A stretch of 38,324 nucleotides of DNA, taken from NCBI RefSeq assembly GCF_021278025.1, contig NZ_JAIBHJ010000022.1, positions 1 through 38,324 on the forward strand, in the 5' to 3' direction. The notes below the pieces were generated by a model. It did no database searches and was not told the DNA's origin. It saw nothing but the letters and a program-made list of their open reading frames with translations. Positions 7,359 through 15,481 of the stretch are shown here, piece after piece (within the stretch, counting starts at the first letter, position 1; every line of letters begins with the position of its first letter). Position numbers and translations under genes: made by a program. The DNA comes from Motilimonas sp. E26. Lineage in GTDB: Bacteria > Pseudomonadota > Gammaproteobacteria > Enterobacterales > CBDFNC01.

Positions 7359-7685
7359 TCACTGATGAGGCTCAGTCTTAAGAAAAGGCAAAAATGTGCA
7401 ATAGCCCTTGACTAATTCCCAAGCAAAATAAAGCCAATAAACCGGTATTGGCGCAAGAAGCAACAAGCCAGCCCACCACCATTGTTTTTGCTGTACTGAT
7501 CGCATGCCAAGGTAGCAATAATGTACAAAGGTGACCACTAATGAAACCAATAACAACTTTAAATAGTGTTCGCGTAGAAAAAAGTCCTGCGGCGAGAGCT
7601 TATTCACAATAATCGCGATGACTAGCAGCAAAACGCCTAACAAGCCCAAGTAGTTAAAGAATTTTTCAGTTTTCATCACCAACAC
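7359..7685 (-). CDS. small inner-membrane protein of unknown function
   Basis: A 108-residue protein with about three hydrophobic helices (residues 10-27, 42-60 and 70-92) and an aromatic, tryptophan-rich third helix region (WWWAGLLLLAPIPVYWLYFAW). ATG at 7685 or at 7676 could be the start. I do not recognise a family, although the layout resembles small uncharacterised membrane proteins. It is divergent from the GFA gene at 7843. Confidence 0.65.
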   Translation of the reverse strand: MLVMKTEKFFNYLGLLGVLLLVIAIIVNKLSPQDFFLREHYLKLLLVSLVVTFVHYCYLGMRSVQQKQWWWAGLLLLAPIPVYWLYFAWELVKGYCTFLPFLKTEPHQ

Positions 7686-7842
7686 TTAAAATCAAATAAA
7701 ATACGTTCATACCCGATAGACAGCAAGGGCACAATCAATAATCACAACACTTAGTGAAATTGTGATTTACAACCAAACTGTTAAGCTGACTAACAACATA
7801 ATAGATGGCATAACACATCTTTTTGCAAAGAGAGAACTTTTT

Positions 7843-8241
7843 ATGATCAAGCAAGTGGGCAACACCGTTATCAATGAGAAGCATATGGCCAGTTGCCATT
7901 GCGGCGCGGTGCAATTGGAGCTGAGCTTACCTAATGGTATTGAAAAGCCCAGGCGTTGTGATTGCTCAATGTGCCGTCGCCGTGGCGCCATTGTTGCCTC
8001 GGTTGCACTTGATGGCGTTAATATCATTAAGGGACATCAGCAACTTAAGCTGTATCAATTTAATACTCATACCGCCAAACACTATTTCTGCTCTGAATGC
8101 GGCATTTATACTCATCACCAACGTCGCTCGTCCCCCAACGAATACGGCTATAATGTGGGGTGCTTAGAGGGCGTTAATCCCTTCGAGCTCGGTGAAGTCG
8201 TTACTAATGATGGTGTTAACCATCCTGCGGATAGGAAGTAA
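7843..8241 (+). CDS. GFA-family zinc protein
   Basis: A 132-residue GFA/CENP-V fold protein. Zinc ligands are visible as CHC at residues 18-20, CDCSMC at 39-44 and CSEC at 83-86. The start is placed at ATG 7843 because AGAGAG lies just upstream; an in-frame ATG at 7762 would add 27 residues that do not look like the family. The substrate is unknown; relatives are described as acting on glutathione adducts, mostly without proof. It is followed six bases later by a DUF3565 gene, so both are probably co-transcribed. Confidence 0.88.
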   Translation: MIKQVGNTVINEKHMASCHCGAVQLELSLPNGIEKPRRCDCSMCRRRGAIVASVALDGVNIIKGHQQLKLYQFNTHTAKHYFCSECGIYTHHQRRSSPNEYGYNVGCLEGVNPFELGEVVTNDGVNHPADRK

Positions 8242-8247
8242 TCCCTT

Positions 8248-8472
8248 ATGAAGCAAGGCATCAGTGGCTATCACTTAGATGAAGAAAATCATTGGGTCGC
8301 CGAGCTTCGCTGCGGCCATTTTCAACATGTGCGCCACGATCCGCCTTGGCAAATGCGCCCTTGGGTGATCACTGAAGCAGGCAGAGAAGTCATGATAGGG
8401 CATCAGCTCAATTGCCTGAAATGCGATCAAGGGGCGGCCAAAGATCAGCTTGGTAGTGAGGGCGACAAATAA
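8248..8472 (+). CDS. DUF3565 family protein
   Basis: A 74-residue protein matching the DUF3565 pattern I know: GYHLDEENHWVAELRCGHFQ, then HVRHDPPWQMRPWV, then LNCLKC near the end. The conserved cysteines and histidines suggest metal binding; the function is unknown. It lies six bases after the GFA gene, probably in the same operon. Confidence 0.85.
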   Translation: MKQGISGYHLDEENHWVAELRCGHFQHVRHDPPWQMRPWVITEAGREVMIGHQLNCLKCDQGAAKDQLGSEGDK

Positions 8473-8548
8473 ATACCTTATCCCCCATAACAACGAGTTA
8501 ATAGCGAGAGGCGATTCAAAGTTTAGCTGTAACATAGGGAGTAACATC

Positions 8549-8581
8549 ATGTCTTTATTGACTTTTACACCTTATGGATAA
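8549..8581 (+). CDS. possible 10-codon leader peptide
   Basis: ATG at 8549 opens a ten-codon frame (MSLLTFTPYG) with a good ribosome binding site (GGGAG, eight bases upstream). It stops at 8581, three bases before the ATG of the next gene, which has no clear ribosome binding site of its own. This layout would allow translational coupling. No attenuator-like codon run is seen, so regulation is a guess. Confidence 0.3.
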   Translation: MSLLTFTPYG

Positions 8582-8584
8582 GCT

Positions 8585-9085
8585 ATGTCAGCACCAGCCA
8601 AATCAGTACGAACCATTAGAAGACGCTATTGGGGGATACTCGCCCTCTTATTAGTCGTCATACTTAGTTATATGGCAATCACGATCCTTCAAGACCCGCT
8701 TGCAGATGATGAAAAAATGATCGCCATCCCATTCTTTGCCTTGGCGGCACTAGCACTTTTTCTGGGCAGCTATGGCTACAGTGACACCCTGATTGAATTT
8801 AGAACTAACACCCTTACCCACTCAACTGGCTTTTTTGGCCCAAGACGTTCGAAAAAAGTCACCATTAAACGTCCGCACCACGTTGAGGTTGCACTTAGGC
8901 AGGTTGATTCTGGTGAGGTTAATAGTAAGAAGTCTTACTATATAGTTTCCTTGGTCAATGATGAGCGTACCGATATCAACAAGTTTTATTCTGTCACTCC
9001 CGCCAGAGCGTTAGGCCGAGAATTGTCACAAGGTTTTAAAATTAGGTTACGCGATTACACTGTTAAAACTTACAAGAAGAAATAG
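8585..9085 (+). CDS. membrane protein with two helices and a cytoplasmic tail domain
   Basis: A 166-residue protein with two hydrophobic helices at about residues 16-35 and 44-62, followed by a basic C-terminal domain of about 95 residues, possibly of a PH-like beta fold (pattern LIEFRTNTLTHSTGFFGPRR). I do not recognise a named family. The gene lies three bases after a possible leader frame and converges with the regulator gene ending at 9094. Confidence 0.6.
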   Translation: MSAPAKSVRTIRRRYWGILALLLVVILSYMAITILQDPLADDEKMIAIPFFALAALALFLGSYGYSDTLIEFRTNTLTHSTGFFGPRRSKKVTIKRPHHVEVALRQVDSGEVNSKKSYYIVSLVNDERTDINKFYSVTPARALGRELSQGFKIRLRDYTVKTYKKK

Positions 9086-9093
9086 CAGCTTAG

Positions 9094-9783
9094 TTAGCTC
9101 TCCGGCGGCACATACTGCGCAATGTAGTGGGGTAACGATTTTTCTGGGCCGATAGTGAAATACTCAGGCAAGATTGATAGATGCTGAATCCTATCAATAC
9201 GAAAGTGGCGATAAGCGTTCCTGAGCTCGCACCAAGCGATCATGGTCCATACTTTGCCCCAAAATATTTGCCCTAATGGCTGCAATACACGTGATGTTAC
9301 CGCCCCATTTTCAGCAACGTAATCAATGCAAATTTTCTGCATCGCATCGGTGGCATGGCGCAGTAGCTGGCTGTGCTCCGCGGTCTTTGATTGGATGTGG
9401 TAGTCGGGAACTAAAATAGGAAAGCTTTCTAGTTGGCGCTTTAAGTGGTCTGGCAATACCGACAGTATCTTTTGTGACGCAGTATTACTGGCACTGGCTA
9501 ATTCAGGATCGGACCATGCCCGCACCATGCGCATCCCCAACTCAAGGGCAACCATTTCTTGTTCATTAAACATTAATGGCGGTAAATGAGAGCCTGCCTG
9601 TAGCACATACCCCACCCCCGCTTCGCCTGCAATCGGCACCCCAGATAAGATCAGTGATTGAATATCACGATAAATGGTCCGTTCACTCACCATCATGACT
9701 TCAGCAAGCTGCGCCGCCGTTACAGCATAACGCTTGCTACGTAATAAAGTTAATAAGGCAAACAGCCGCTCTGATTTACTCAC
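9094..9783 (-). CDS. YafY-type transcription regulator (HTH plus WYL-like domain)
   Basis: A regulator with an N-terminal HTH_11 helix-turn-helix (residues about 3-55, including VSERTIYRDIQSLILSGVPI) and a C-terminal WYL-type ligand-sensing region. The start is set at GTG 9783 because AAGGA lies six bases upstream; ATG 9816 has no such site. It lies directly downstream of the ABM-fold gene and probably controls that operon. The TGACAG-N3-CTGTCA palindrome at 10220 resembles operators seen upstream of genes next to YafY-type regulators. Confidence 0.85.
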   Translation of the reverse strand: MSKSERLFALLTLLRSKRYAVTAAQLAEVMMVSERTIYRDIQSLILSGVPIAGEAGVGYVLQAGSHLPPLMFNEQEMVALELGMRMVRAWSDPELASASNTASQKILSVLPDHLKRQLESFPILVPDYHIQSKTAEHSQLLRHATDAMQKICIDYVAENGAVTSRVLQPLGQIFWGKVWTMIAWCELRNAYRHFRIDRIQHLSILPEYFTIGPEKSLPHYIAQYVPPES

Positions 9784-9849
9784 TTTATTCCTTAATTCAA
9801 TTAGGCTTTTGTGCAATACACAAAAGCCCAGTTAGAATATTTATTCGCT

Positions 9850-10167
9850 TTACTCTGCGCTATCACATGATGAGAAGTGGACCTCTTGATGTTGCATCAC
9901 CACCGAATCTTTATCAGTCAATGCGATTAAAGCCTGGCAATCTACGCTGCTCATAAAGGCCTCATCAGCCGCTTTCGCTGCCGCCATTGACTGCCAATAA
10001 TATATGTCTGTCCAGCGTTGTTGCTCTGCATTATAGCTAAGTGAACGGTATTGAAAACCGGCTAACTGAGCAATCGCTGTCTGGCTACGCGCCACTGCGG
10101 CCATAAAATCTTGCTCGGTTACACCTGCTGCCAATTTAAAACTAACCATTTCAATTACTGAGTTCAT
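9850..10167 (-). CDS. ABM-fold (antibiotic biosynthesis monooxygenase-like) protein
   Basis: A 105-residue ferredoxin-like alpha+beta protein, with opening MNSVIEMVSFKLAAGVTEQD and a central FQYRSL and WTDIYYW pattern typical of the dimeric ABM superfamily. Members include heme-degrading enzymes and quinol monooxygenases, but many have no assigned reaction. It precedes the YafY-type regulator by 66 bases. Two inverted repeats lie upstream, at 10183 and 10220. Confidence 0.75.
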   Translation of the reverse strand: MNSVIEMVSFKLAAGVTEQDFMAAVARSQTAIAQLAGFQYRSLSYNAEQQRWTDIYYWQSMAAAKAADEAFMSSVDCQALIALTDKDSVVMQHQEVHFSSCDSAE

Positions 10168-10182
10168 GTTCTTTCCTTTGGG

Positions 10183-10209
10183 TTATTGTTATCAACGGGA
10201 TAACAATAA
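10183..10209. promoter_or_regulatory. inverted repeat in the ABM promoter region
   Basis: TTATTGTTATC and GATAACAATAA (11-bp perfect arms) flank a five-base loop, ending 16 bases before the ABM start codon. It could be an operator or a 5' RNA hairpin over the ribosome binding region (AAAGGAA). The sequence does not decide between these. Confidence 0.5.
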
Positions 10210-10219
10210 TCCGAGGCGT

Positions 10220-10234
10220 TGACAGGAACTGTCA
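10220..10234. promoter_or_regulatory. candidate operator for the YafY-type regulator
   Basis: TGACAG-GAA-CTGTCA is a perfect palindrome with a three-base spacer, 53 bases upstream of the ABM gene. I recall similar palindromes upstream of genes paired with YafY/WYL regulators. Binding here is inferred from position and symmetry. Confidence 0.45.
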
Positions 10235-10286
10235 GTAGGGTGAAGGGTTTGTATTAGGCTGCCACAGCTTACTTGCTGCGATCCCC

Positions 10287-10316
10287 CTGTGGGAGATGTA
10301 TGGGCTTCTCCCACAG
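10287..10316. terminator. strong hairpin at the 3' end of the RND permease gene
   Basis: CTGTGGGAGA and TCTCCCACAG form a 10-bp perfect stem around a ten-base loop, 14 bases past the RND permease stop on the minus strand. There is no clear U-run after it, so it may be a terminator without U tract, an mRNA 3' stabiliser, or a REP-like unit. Confidence 0.45.
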
Positions 10317-10329
10317 GCAATGCAAAACC

Positions 10330-13300
10330 TTACTCAGCTAACGGCTCCGGCGCGGGTTTTGCCGCAGGTTTTTTACCCCGTATGCGTTGCACAACTCGCT
10401 GAATATCATCAATCATCAAATACAAAGATGGGATCAAAAACAGCGTAACCACTGTTGAAAATAACACACCATAGGCCAACGACACCGCCATCGGGATCAC
10501 CATTTGTGCCTGCATACTCGTTTCCATCATAATTGGCATTAAGCCAATAAAGGTCGTTAACGAAGTGAGTAAAATCGCGCGAAAACGGCGGCATCCTGAA
10601 TGCAATACCACTTGGTGCAGCGGCTTGCCTTGGTCGCGGGTTTTGTTGATATGATCAACCAATACCAAGGAATCATTCACCACCACCCCTGCAGCAGCAA
10701 TAATGCCGAACAAGGATAGCGAGCTAAGATCAATGCCCATTAACTGGTGGCCCGCCACTGAACCAATAATACCAAACGGGATCACCGACATAATAATCAA
10801 CGGCTGGGCATAAGACTTCAGCGGGACCGCCAACAAGCTGTAAACCAACAACATTGACAGCGCAAAATTTCGTAGCTGTTCATTGGCACTGCCTATTTCA
10901 AGCTGTACTTTGCCGCCCATTTCACTGCTCACTCTAGGGTATTGCAGCAACAGCTTAGGAATAAAGTTATCACGGACATCCTGAGCCAACTTGAAGGGCT
11001 CCACTTGAGAAGCATCAATTGACGCCCAAACACTGACGGTTTGACTGCCATTTTCACGGCGAATTTGACTCATACCATCAACAAAATTAACTTGCGCCAC
11101 TTCCGACAGGGGTACTTGCACGCCCGTCTCGGTTTGGATCAATACCTTATCGACCTGACTGATACTATTACGCTGAAACTCAGGGTAGCGCAGCATCACT
11201 TTAACTTCATCGCCACCACGAATAATCCGCTGCACCTCTAAACCATAAAAGCTTTGGTTCACCTGCGCAGCAATATCAGCCAAGCTTAAACCTAGGCTAT
11301 GGGCTTGTGGCTTGAGAGAAAATTGCACTTCTTGACTGTGACTTTGGCTGCTGTCGTTAACATTACCCACCCCAGCTAAGCTATTAAGGTGCTGCTTTAA
11401 CGCAGCAACTACGGCATCAAGCTGCTGTTGATCTGAGCCTTGCAGGCGGAAGCTAATATCACCGTCATCACGATCATTACCAAACAAGTTGTCTTGAATG
11501 GTCAGGGTTTTCATTCCCGGCAAGGGGGGGATCGCTTTATGCCAGCGCTGCGCAACGGCAAAAGTATCCATTGGCCTTAACTCTGGCAGCACTAAACGCA
11601 CTAAAACTTCCGCTTCGGTACGGCTGCGTAAATCCACCTGCATGTCTGAAATCATGCCTTGACCAAATTCAGCTTCTAGTTCGCGGTCAACCTGATACAG
11701 CGCTTGCTCAATTTTTAACGCCATGTCTAAGGTCGCTTGCTCTGACGCATTCACATTCATGGTCAAGCTAATGGTCGGAAAGTCATGGGGAATTTTTGGC
11801 TGACCGACAAAGCGAACTAGACCACCTTGATACAAGCCCGCACACACCAAAATCAAGCTAATGAATAGCATAATCAAAGTATAACGATGGCTTAAGGCAC
11901 GCGCTAAGCAGGGCCGATAAAGCCGCTGAATAAACCAAGTTAAGCCGCTGTCCACCTTAGCTTGTAAATAATTAACCCCTAAGCGAAGCCAGTCGAGTGG
12001 ATTTTTTGAACCCGATTTGACCACTGTTGGTGACTTCATTGCGGCTAGATGGGCAGGCAAAATAAGCTTTGATTCCACCAACGAAAACAGTAGACACAGT
12101 ATCACCACAAAACCAATGGCCTGACCAAAAGCCGCCGACGGACCATCATCCAACACTAAAGGTAAAAACGCCGCAATGGTGGTTAACACCCCAAACGTAG
12201 CTGGCATGGCAACACGCTTAACCCCGCTGATCACACTGTCGATGTTTTGCCCATATTTGCTCGACTCACTGTGGGCACTCTCACCCATCACGATGGCGTC
12301 GTCCACCACCACACCGAGCACTAAAATAAAGGCAAATAAACTCACCACATTAATAGTTACATCGATCATGCTCATGGGCATAAAGAGCAAGGTACCAAGA
12401 AAACACACAGGTAAGCCCATCATGACCCAAAAAGCTAAACGCACGCGTAAGAACAGTGCCAGCATCAAAAAGACTAACACCGCGCCGCTTTGCATACTGT
12501 CGAGCATTAAGGCTAAACGGCCTTCTAGGTAGTAGGTCATGTCGATCCAAGGCTCAAGATATAGCCCTTGAGGCAAACTTGCTTGCTTGGTTTTTAAGTA
12601 GTTTTTTACGGTGTCAGCAACCGCGGTTAAGCTTTGATCTGCCGCAGCGCCAACATAAAAAGTCACCGAATTTTTACCGTTAAAACGCGAATAATGCATG
12701 CCTTCTTCTAAGCCATCATTAATTTGCGCCACGTCACCTAGGGTAAGTAACGAGCCATCTTGATGGGTCAGTAACGGCACCGCCGCAAAGTCGGCCTCGC
12801 CATAGGCTTGGTTAGCTACCCGCAGGTTAATGTAACCATTTTCCGAGCGGATCCCACCTGCTGACATATTGCCAGAATGACGCTGCACAGCGCGGGCAAC
12901 GTGGTTAAAGGTTAAGCCGTATTCACGCAGCTTATCTTTGCTAACGGTAATTGAAATTTCATCATCTAAACCACCGTAAAATTCGGTGATGCTGACACCA
13001 GGAAGCTGGCGAATTTCATCATAAATTAGCTTACCGGTTTGCTTTAACTCACGTGGCGCCAAATCGCCATATAAGCTGATATACATTACATCTTGGCGCA
13101 TCTTAATGCGCTCAATTTGCTTACTTTCCATTTCAGCAGGAAAATTCGATACACTGTCGATGGCGGCTTTCACTTCGTCAAGCACTAAAGTTGCATCGTA
13201 TTCTTCGTTAACTTCAATGTAAGACGTGGCATAGCCGCGATCAGCGTAAGCAATAACTCGCTCTAGGCCTTGCACTTGCTCAAGGGCATCTTCAAATTTA

Positions 13301-13509
13301 ATCAGAATACCTTCTTCCACCTCTTGCGGTGCCGCGCCCGGTAGCACTGCATTAAATTTGATCCAATTCACTTCCACTTGCGGGAAGAATTGTTTTCTGA
13401 TCGACCCAGCGGTTAGCAAACCTCCGACAATTATCATGATCATTAATAAATTTGCCGCCACACTATTGCGGGCAAACCAAGCAATGATGCCTTTGTTGGT
13501 ATCCAGCAT
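10330..13509 (-). CDS. RND efflux transporter permease (AcrB/MdtC-like)
   Basis: A 1059-residue inner-membrane pump of the HAE RND family, which uses proton flow to export drugs, dyes or other amphiphiles. The protein begins with a cytoplasmic helix and TM1, has two large periplasmic loops and 12 helices, and carries the proton-relay pair in TM4 (GVVVDDAIVMGES, at about residue 400). The paired periplasmic adaptor gene ends two bases upstream, so they form one operon. No outer-membrane channel gene is nearby; a TolC encoded elsewhere would be needed. The substrate cannot be deduced. Confidence 0.93.
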   Translation of the reverse strand: MLDTNKGIIAWFARNSVAANLLMIMIIVGGLLTAGSIRKQFFPQVEVNWIKFNAVLPGAAPQEVEEGILIKFEDALEQVQGLERVIAYADRGYATSYIEVNEEYDATLVLDEVKAAIDSVSNFPAEMESKQIERIKMRQDVMYISLYGDLAPRELKQTGKLIYDEIRQLPGVSITEFYGGLDDEISITVSKDKLREYGLTFNHVARAVQRHSGNMSAGGIRSENGYINLRVANQAYGEADFAAVPLLTHQDGSLLTLGDVAQINDGLEEGMHYSRFNGKNSVTFYVGAAADQSLTAVADTVKNYLKTKQASLPQGLYLEPWIDMTYYLEGRLALMLDSMQSGAVLVFLMLALFLRVRLAFWVMMGLPVCFLGTLLFMPMSMIDVTINVVSLFAFILVLGVVVDDAIVMGESAHSESSKYGQNIDSVISGVKRVAMPATFGVLTTIAAFLPLVLDDGPSAAFGQAIGFVVILCLLFSLVESKLILPAHLAAMKSPTVVKSGSKNPLDWLRLGVNYLQAKVDSGLTWFIQRLYRPCLARALSHRYTLIMLFISLILVCAGLYQGGLVRFVGQPKIPHDFPTISLTMNVNASEQATLDMALKIEQALYQVDRELEAEFGQGMISDMQVDLRSRTEAEVLVRLVLPELRPMDTFAVAQRWHKAIPPLPGMKTLTIQDNLFGNDRDDGDISFRLQGSDQQQLDAVVAALKQHLNSLAGVGNVNDSSQSHSQEVQFSLKPQAHSLGLSLADIAAQVNQSFYGLEVQRIIRGGDEVKVMLRYPEFQRNSISQVDKVLIQTETGVQVPLSEVAQVNFVDGMSQIRRENGSQTVSVWASIDASQVEPFKLAQDVRDNFIPKLLLQYPRVSSEMGGKVQLEIGSANEQLRNFALSMLLVYSLLAVPLKSYAQPLIIMSVIPFGIIGSVAGHQLMGIDLSSLSLFGIIAAAGVVVNDSLVLVDHINKTRDQGKPLHQVVLHSGCRRFRAILLTSLTTFIGLMPIMMETSMQAQMVIPMAVSLAYGVLFSTVVTLFLIPSLYLMIDDIQRVVQRIRGKKPAAKPAPEPLAE

Positions 13510-13511
13510 GA

Positions 13512-14750
13512 TTACCCCTCCTTCGCCGCGTTCTCGGTAGCGCTTTCACGCGCGAGGGCATCATCATTAGCTGGAGCGACTAAACCTTCATGCTCTATTA
13601 CTGGTTTTTCAGGGTCGTCGACCCAATCCAACTTCATACCCGGCATGGCATAGTCGAGTGCAGAGTTAATCACCTTGTCACCTTGTTCTAAGCCTGAGCT
13701 GATAACCGCTTCACCAGCGTTATAACGCAGCACTTCCACCTGGCGGTATGCCAAGGTGCGCTCTGGAGTAAGCACAGCTACTTGACCATCTGTAACAAGA
13801 TGGCGAGGCAACACACTTACCTCACCCGCGTGAATACCCTCAATTTCAGCACTCACATAGCTACCAAAGGGTAAGATTGAGTTCGCCGATTGTTGTGCAT
13901 AAGGGTCTTTTATTTCTGCAACTAAATAAGCCATTCGGCTATTGTTATCAATTACGCTCTCGTTACGGACAATTTTGCCTTGAAACAAGCTATTCCCTGA
14001 GGTCAGTATGACATCGGCACCAATGCCCTGGTTAACTAAGTACTTAAATTCTTGTTGCGCCAGCGGCAAACGCACCTCACCTTGCTCTGTGCTTAATAAG
14101 TTGCCAAGCACCTCACCAGGAGCCGCATACCCCCCCGGACCAATACTACGGCTGGCAATGAGCGCATCATAAGGAGCGCGAATAACAGTTCGATCAAGAT
14201 TTCGTTGCGCTTGTTTTAAACTCGCCTCAGCCGATTTTAACTTGGCCTGCTCTTGTGCCAACTGTGGTTTGCGCAAGCTGAGCTCGGTTGGTAGCTTACT
14301 TTTAATGTCAGACCATTGCTCTTTAGCCACTTTGCCGTAGGCCACTTCTTGTACCAACGCAGCCTTCGCAGCCGCTAGATTTGCTTGGGCTTGAATTAAA
14401 TCGACTTCATAGTCACTGGGATCAATTTTAGCCAGTACGTCGCCTTTTTTAACGAAGCCACCACGAATGAACTGCGGCGACAAAAAGGTGATTTCGCCAC
14501 CTACTTGGGCCACAAGTTCGGTTTCATATTTAGCGCTAACAATGCCGTAAGAGGAAACGGTTAAGGTCATGGGTTGAAAATGGTTTTCCAGTACACTAAC
14601 TTGTACTAGCTTAGTTTCCGGTGGTTTCTGCTGTGGTGGTTGTTCTAAGGACGCTAGACCAAAATACCCCCCAACGCCCAATCCAAGTACCAACATAGGT
14701 AACAATATTTTTAGCTTATTCAAAATCCCATCCTTAACCATCTTTCCCAT
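13512..14750 (-). CDS. RND efflux periplasmic adaptor (membrane fusion protein)
   Basis: A 412-residue adaptor that links the RND pump to an outer-membrane channel. It has an N-terminal membrane anchor (about residues 13-33), a lipoyl/barrel-sandwich half (VSAKYETELVAQVGGEITFL), a coiled-coil hairpin at about 118-190 with Lys/Glu/Ala-rich sequence, and beta-barrel and membrane-proximal domains. It does not have a lipobox. The first ATG has an upstream region with two palindromes (14825-14859). It is the first gene of the operon. Confidence 0.9.
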   Translation of the reverse strand: MGKMVKDGILNKLKILLPMLVLGLGVGGYFGLASLEQPPQQKPPETKLVQVSVLENHFQPMTLTVSSYGIVSAKYETELVAQVGGEITFLSPQFIRGGFVKKGDVLAKIDPSDYEVDLIQAQANLAAAKAALVQEVAYGKVAKEQWSDIKSKLPTELSLRKPQLAQEQAKLKSAEASLKQAQRNLDRTVIRAPYDALIASRSIGPGGYAAPGEVLGNLLSTEQGEVRLPLAQQEFKYLVNQGIGADVILTSGNSLFQGKIVRNESVIDNNSRMAYLVAEIKDPYAQQSANSILPFGSYVSAEIEGIHAGEVSVLPRHLVTDGQVAVLTPERTLAYRQVEVLRYNAGEAVISSGLEQGDKVINSALDYAMPGMKLDWVDDPEKPVIEHEGLVAPANDDALARESATENAAKEG

Positions 14751-14824
14751 TGACTTAAACGCTTGCTAAGCATGCAAATGTTAACTTCGTTATTCTAAAG
14801 TGAGTTGGTTCGCACTCAACCAAG

Positions 14825-14836
14825 ATAGTTAACTAT
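14825..14836. promoter_or_regulatory. palindrome upstream of the RND operon
   Basis: ATAGTTAACTAT is a perfect 12-bp palindrome in the 181-base gap before the adaptor gene. A second inverted repeat follows four bases later. It may be an operator for an unlinked regulator; none is encoded next to the pump. Confidence 0.35.
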
Positions 14837-14839
14837 TTT

Positions 14840-14859
14840 TTGTAAAGTCGCTTTTACAA
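14840..14859. promoter_or_regulatory. inverted repeat upstream of the RND operon
   Basis: TTGTAAA-N6-TTTACAA forms 7-bp perfect arms, about 90 bases before the adaptor start. The spacing and symmetry suit a dimeric regulator such as a TetR protein. The function is inferred only. Confidence 0.4.
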
Positions 14860-14931
14860 CCTAGTCAGGCCCATATCATGAGCCCATTTTAACCCCAGTG
14901 ATGAGGCGATCCATCATCGAGTCGCTTCAAA

Positions 14932-15420
14932 CTAGTTGTTTCTTTTACAACGATATTCTTGGCCTGCGGCACTACTTTTCAACACCATAGTTGAATTCGA
15001 AATCGCCAAAATCTGCAATGACTCACTCACATTCACAGGGAACAATTCCTTCGGGTTAACAATATTGTCAAATTCGGGGTCAGTTAAATTGACAACACTG
15101 ACATCGGTCAGAGTACTTATCAAATAGCCCTGTTCTACCTTCCAATTCGACGTGCTATTAACGGCATACTCAATTTCAGGTAAATCAGGTGCAAATTTGG
15201 CTTTTAATAATCCTTTGCTAACCAACTTTCCACCACGGATAAACAGGTCATCAGATTCAATCGACACTTGGGCACCACTTTCCTTTACCGCAAATGAACA
15301 ATGCCAATCACCCAAAACCTTTTCGGTTAGCCGCTCGGAAGAAGAGGGTTCGGTACTAGCCTGAACTGACAGAATACCAGTACAGAGCAAAATGCAAATA
15401 AGACGTAGGGTAAAATCCAT
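14932..15420 (-). CDS. exported protein of unknown function
   Basis: A 162-residue protein with a signal peptide at about residues 1-21 (hydrophobic core ICILLCTGILSV, cleavage near QAS). The mature part is beta-rich, with GDWHCSF near its start and YRCKR at its end; the two cysteines probably form a disulfide closing a small barrel. I do not recognise a family. It is probably periplasmic or outer-membrane associated. Confidence 0.65.
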   Translation of the reverse strand: MDFTLRLICILLCTGILSVQASTEPSSSERLTEKVLGDWHCSFAVKESGAQVSIESDDLFIRGGKLVSKGLLKAKFAPDLPEIEYAVNSTSNWKVEQGYLISTLTDVSVVNLTDPEFDNIVNPKELFPVNVSESLQILAISNSTMVLKSSAAGQEYRCKRNN

Positions 15421-15481
15421 CTTTCTACCTTAATAATTTCAGACTAATCGTCAAGCTTAACTGTCAGCTGGCATAACCTGT

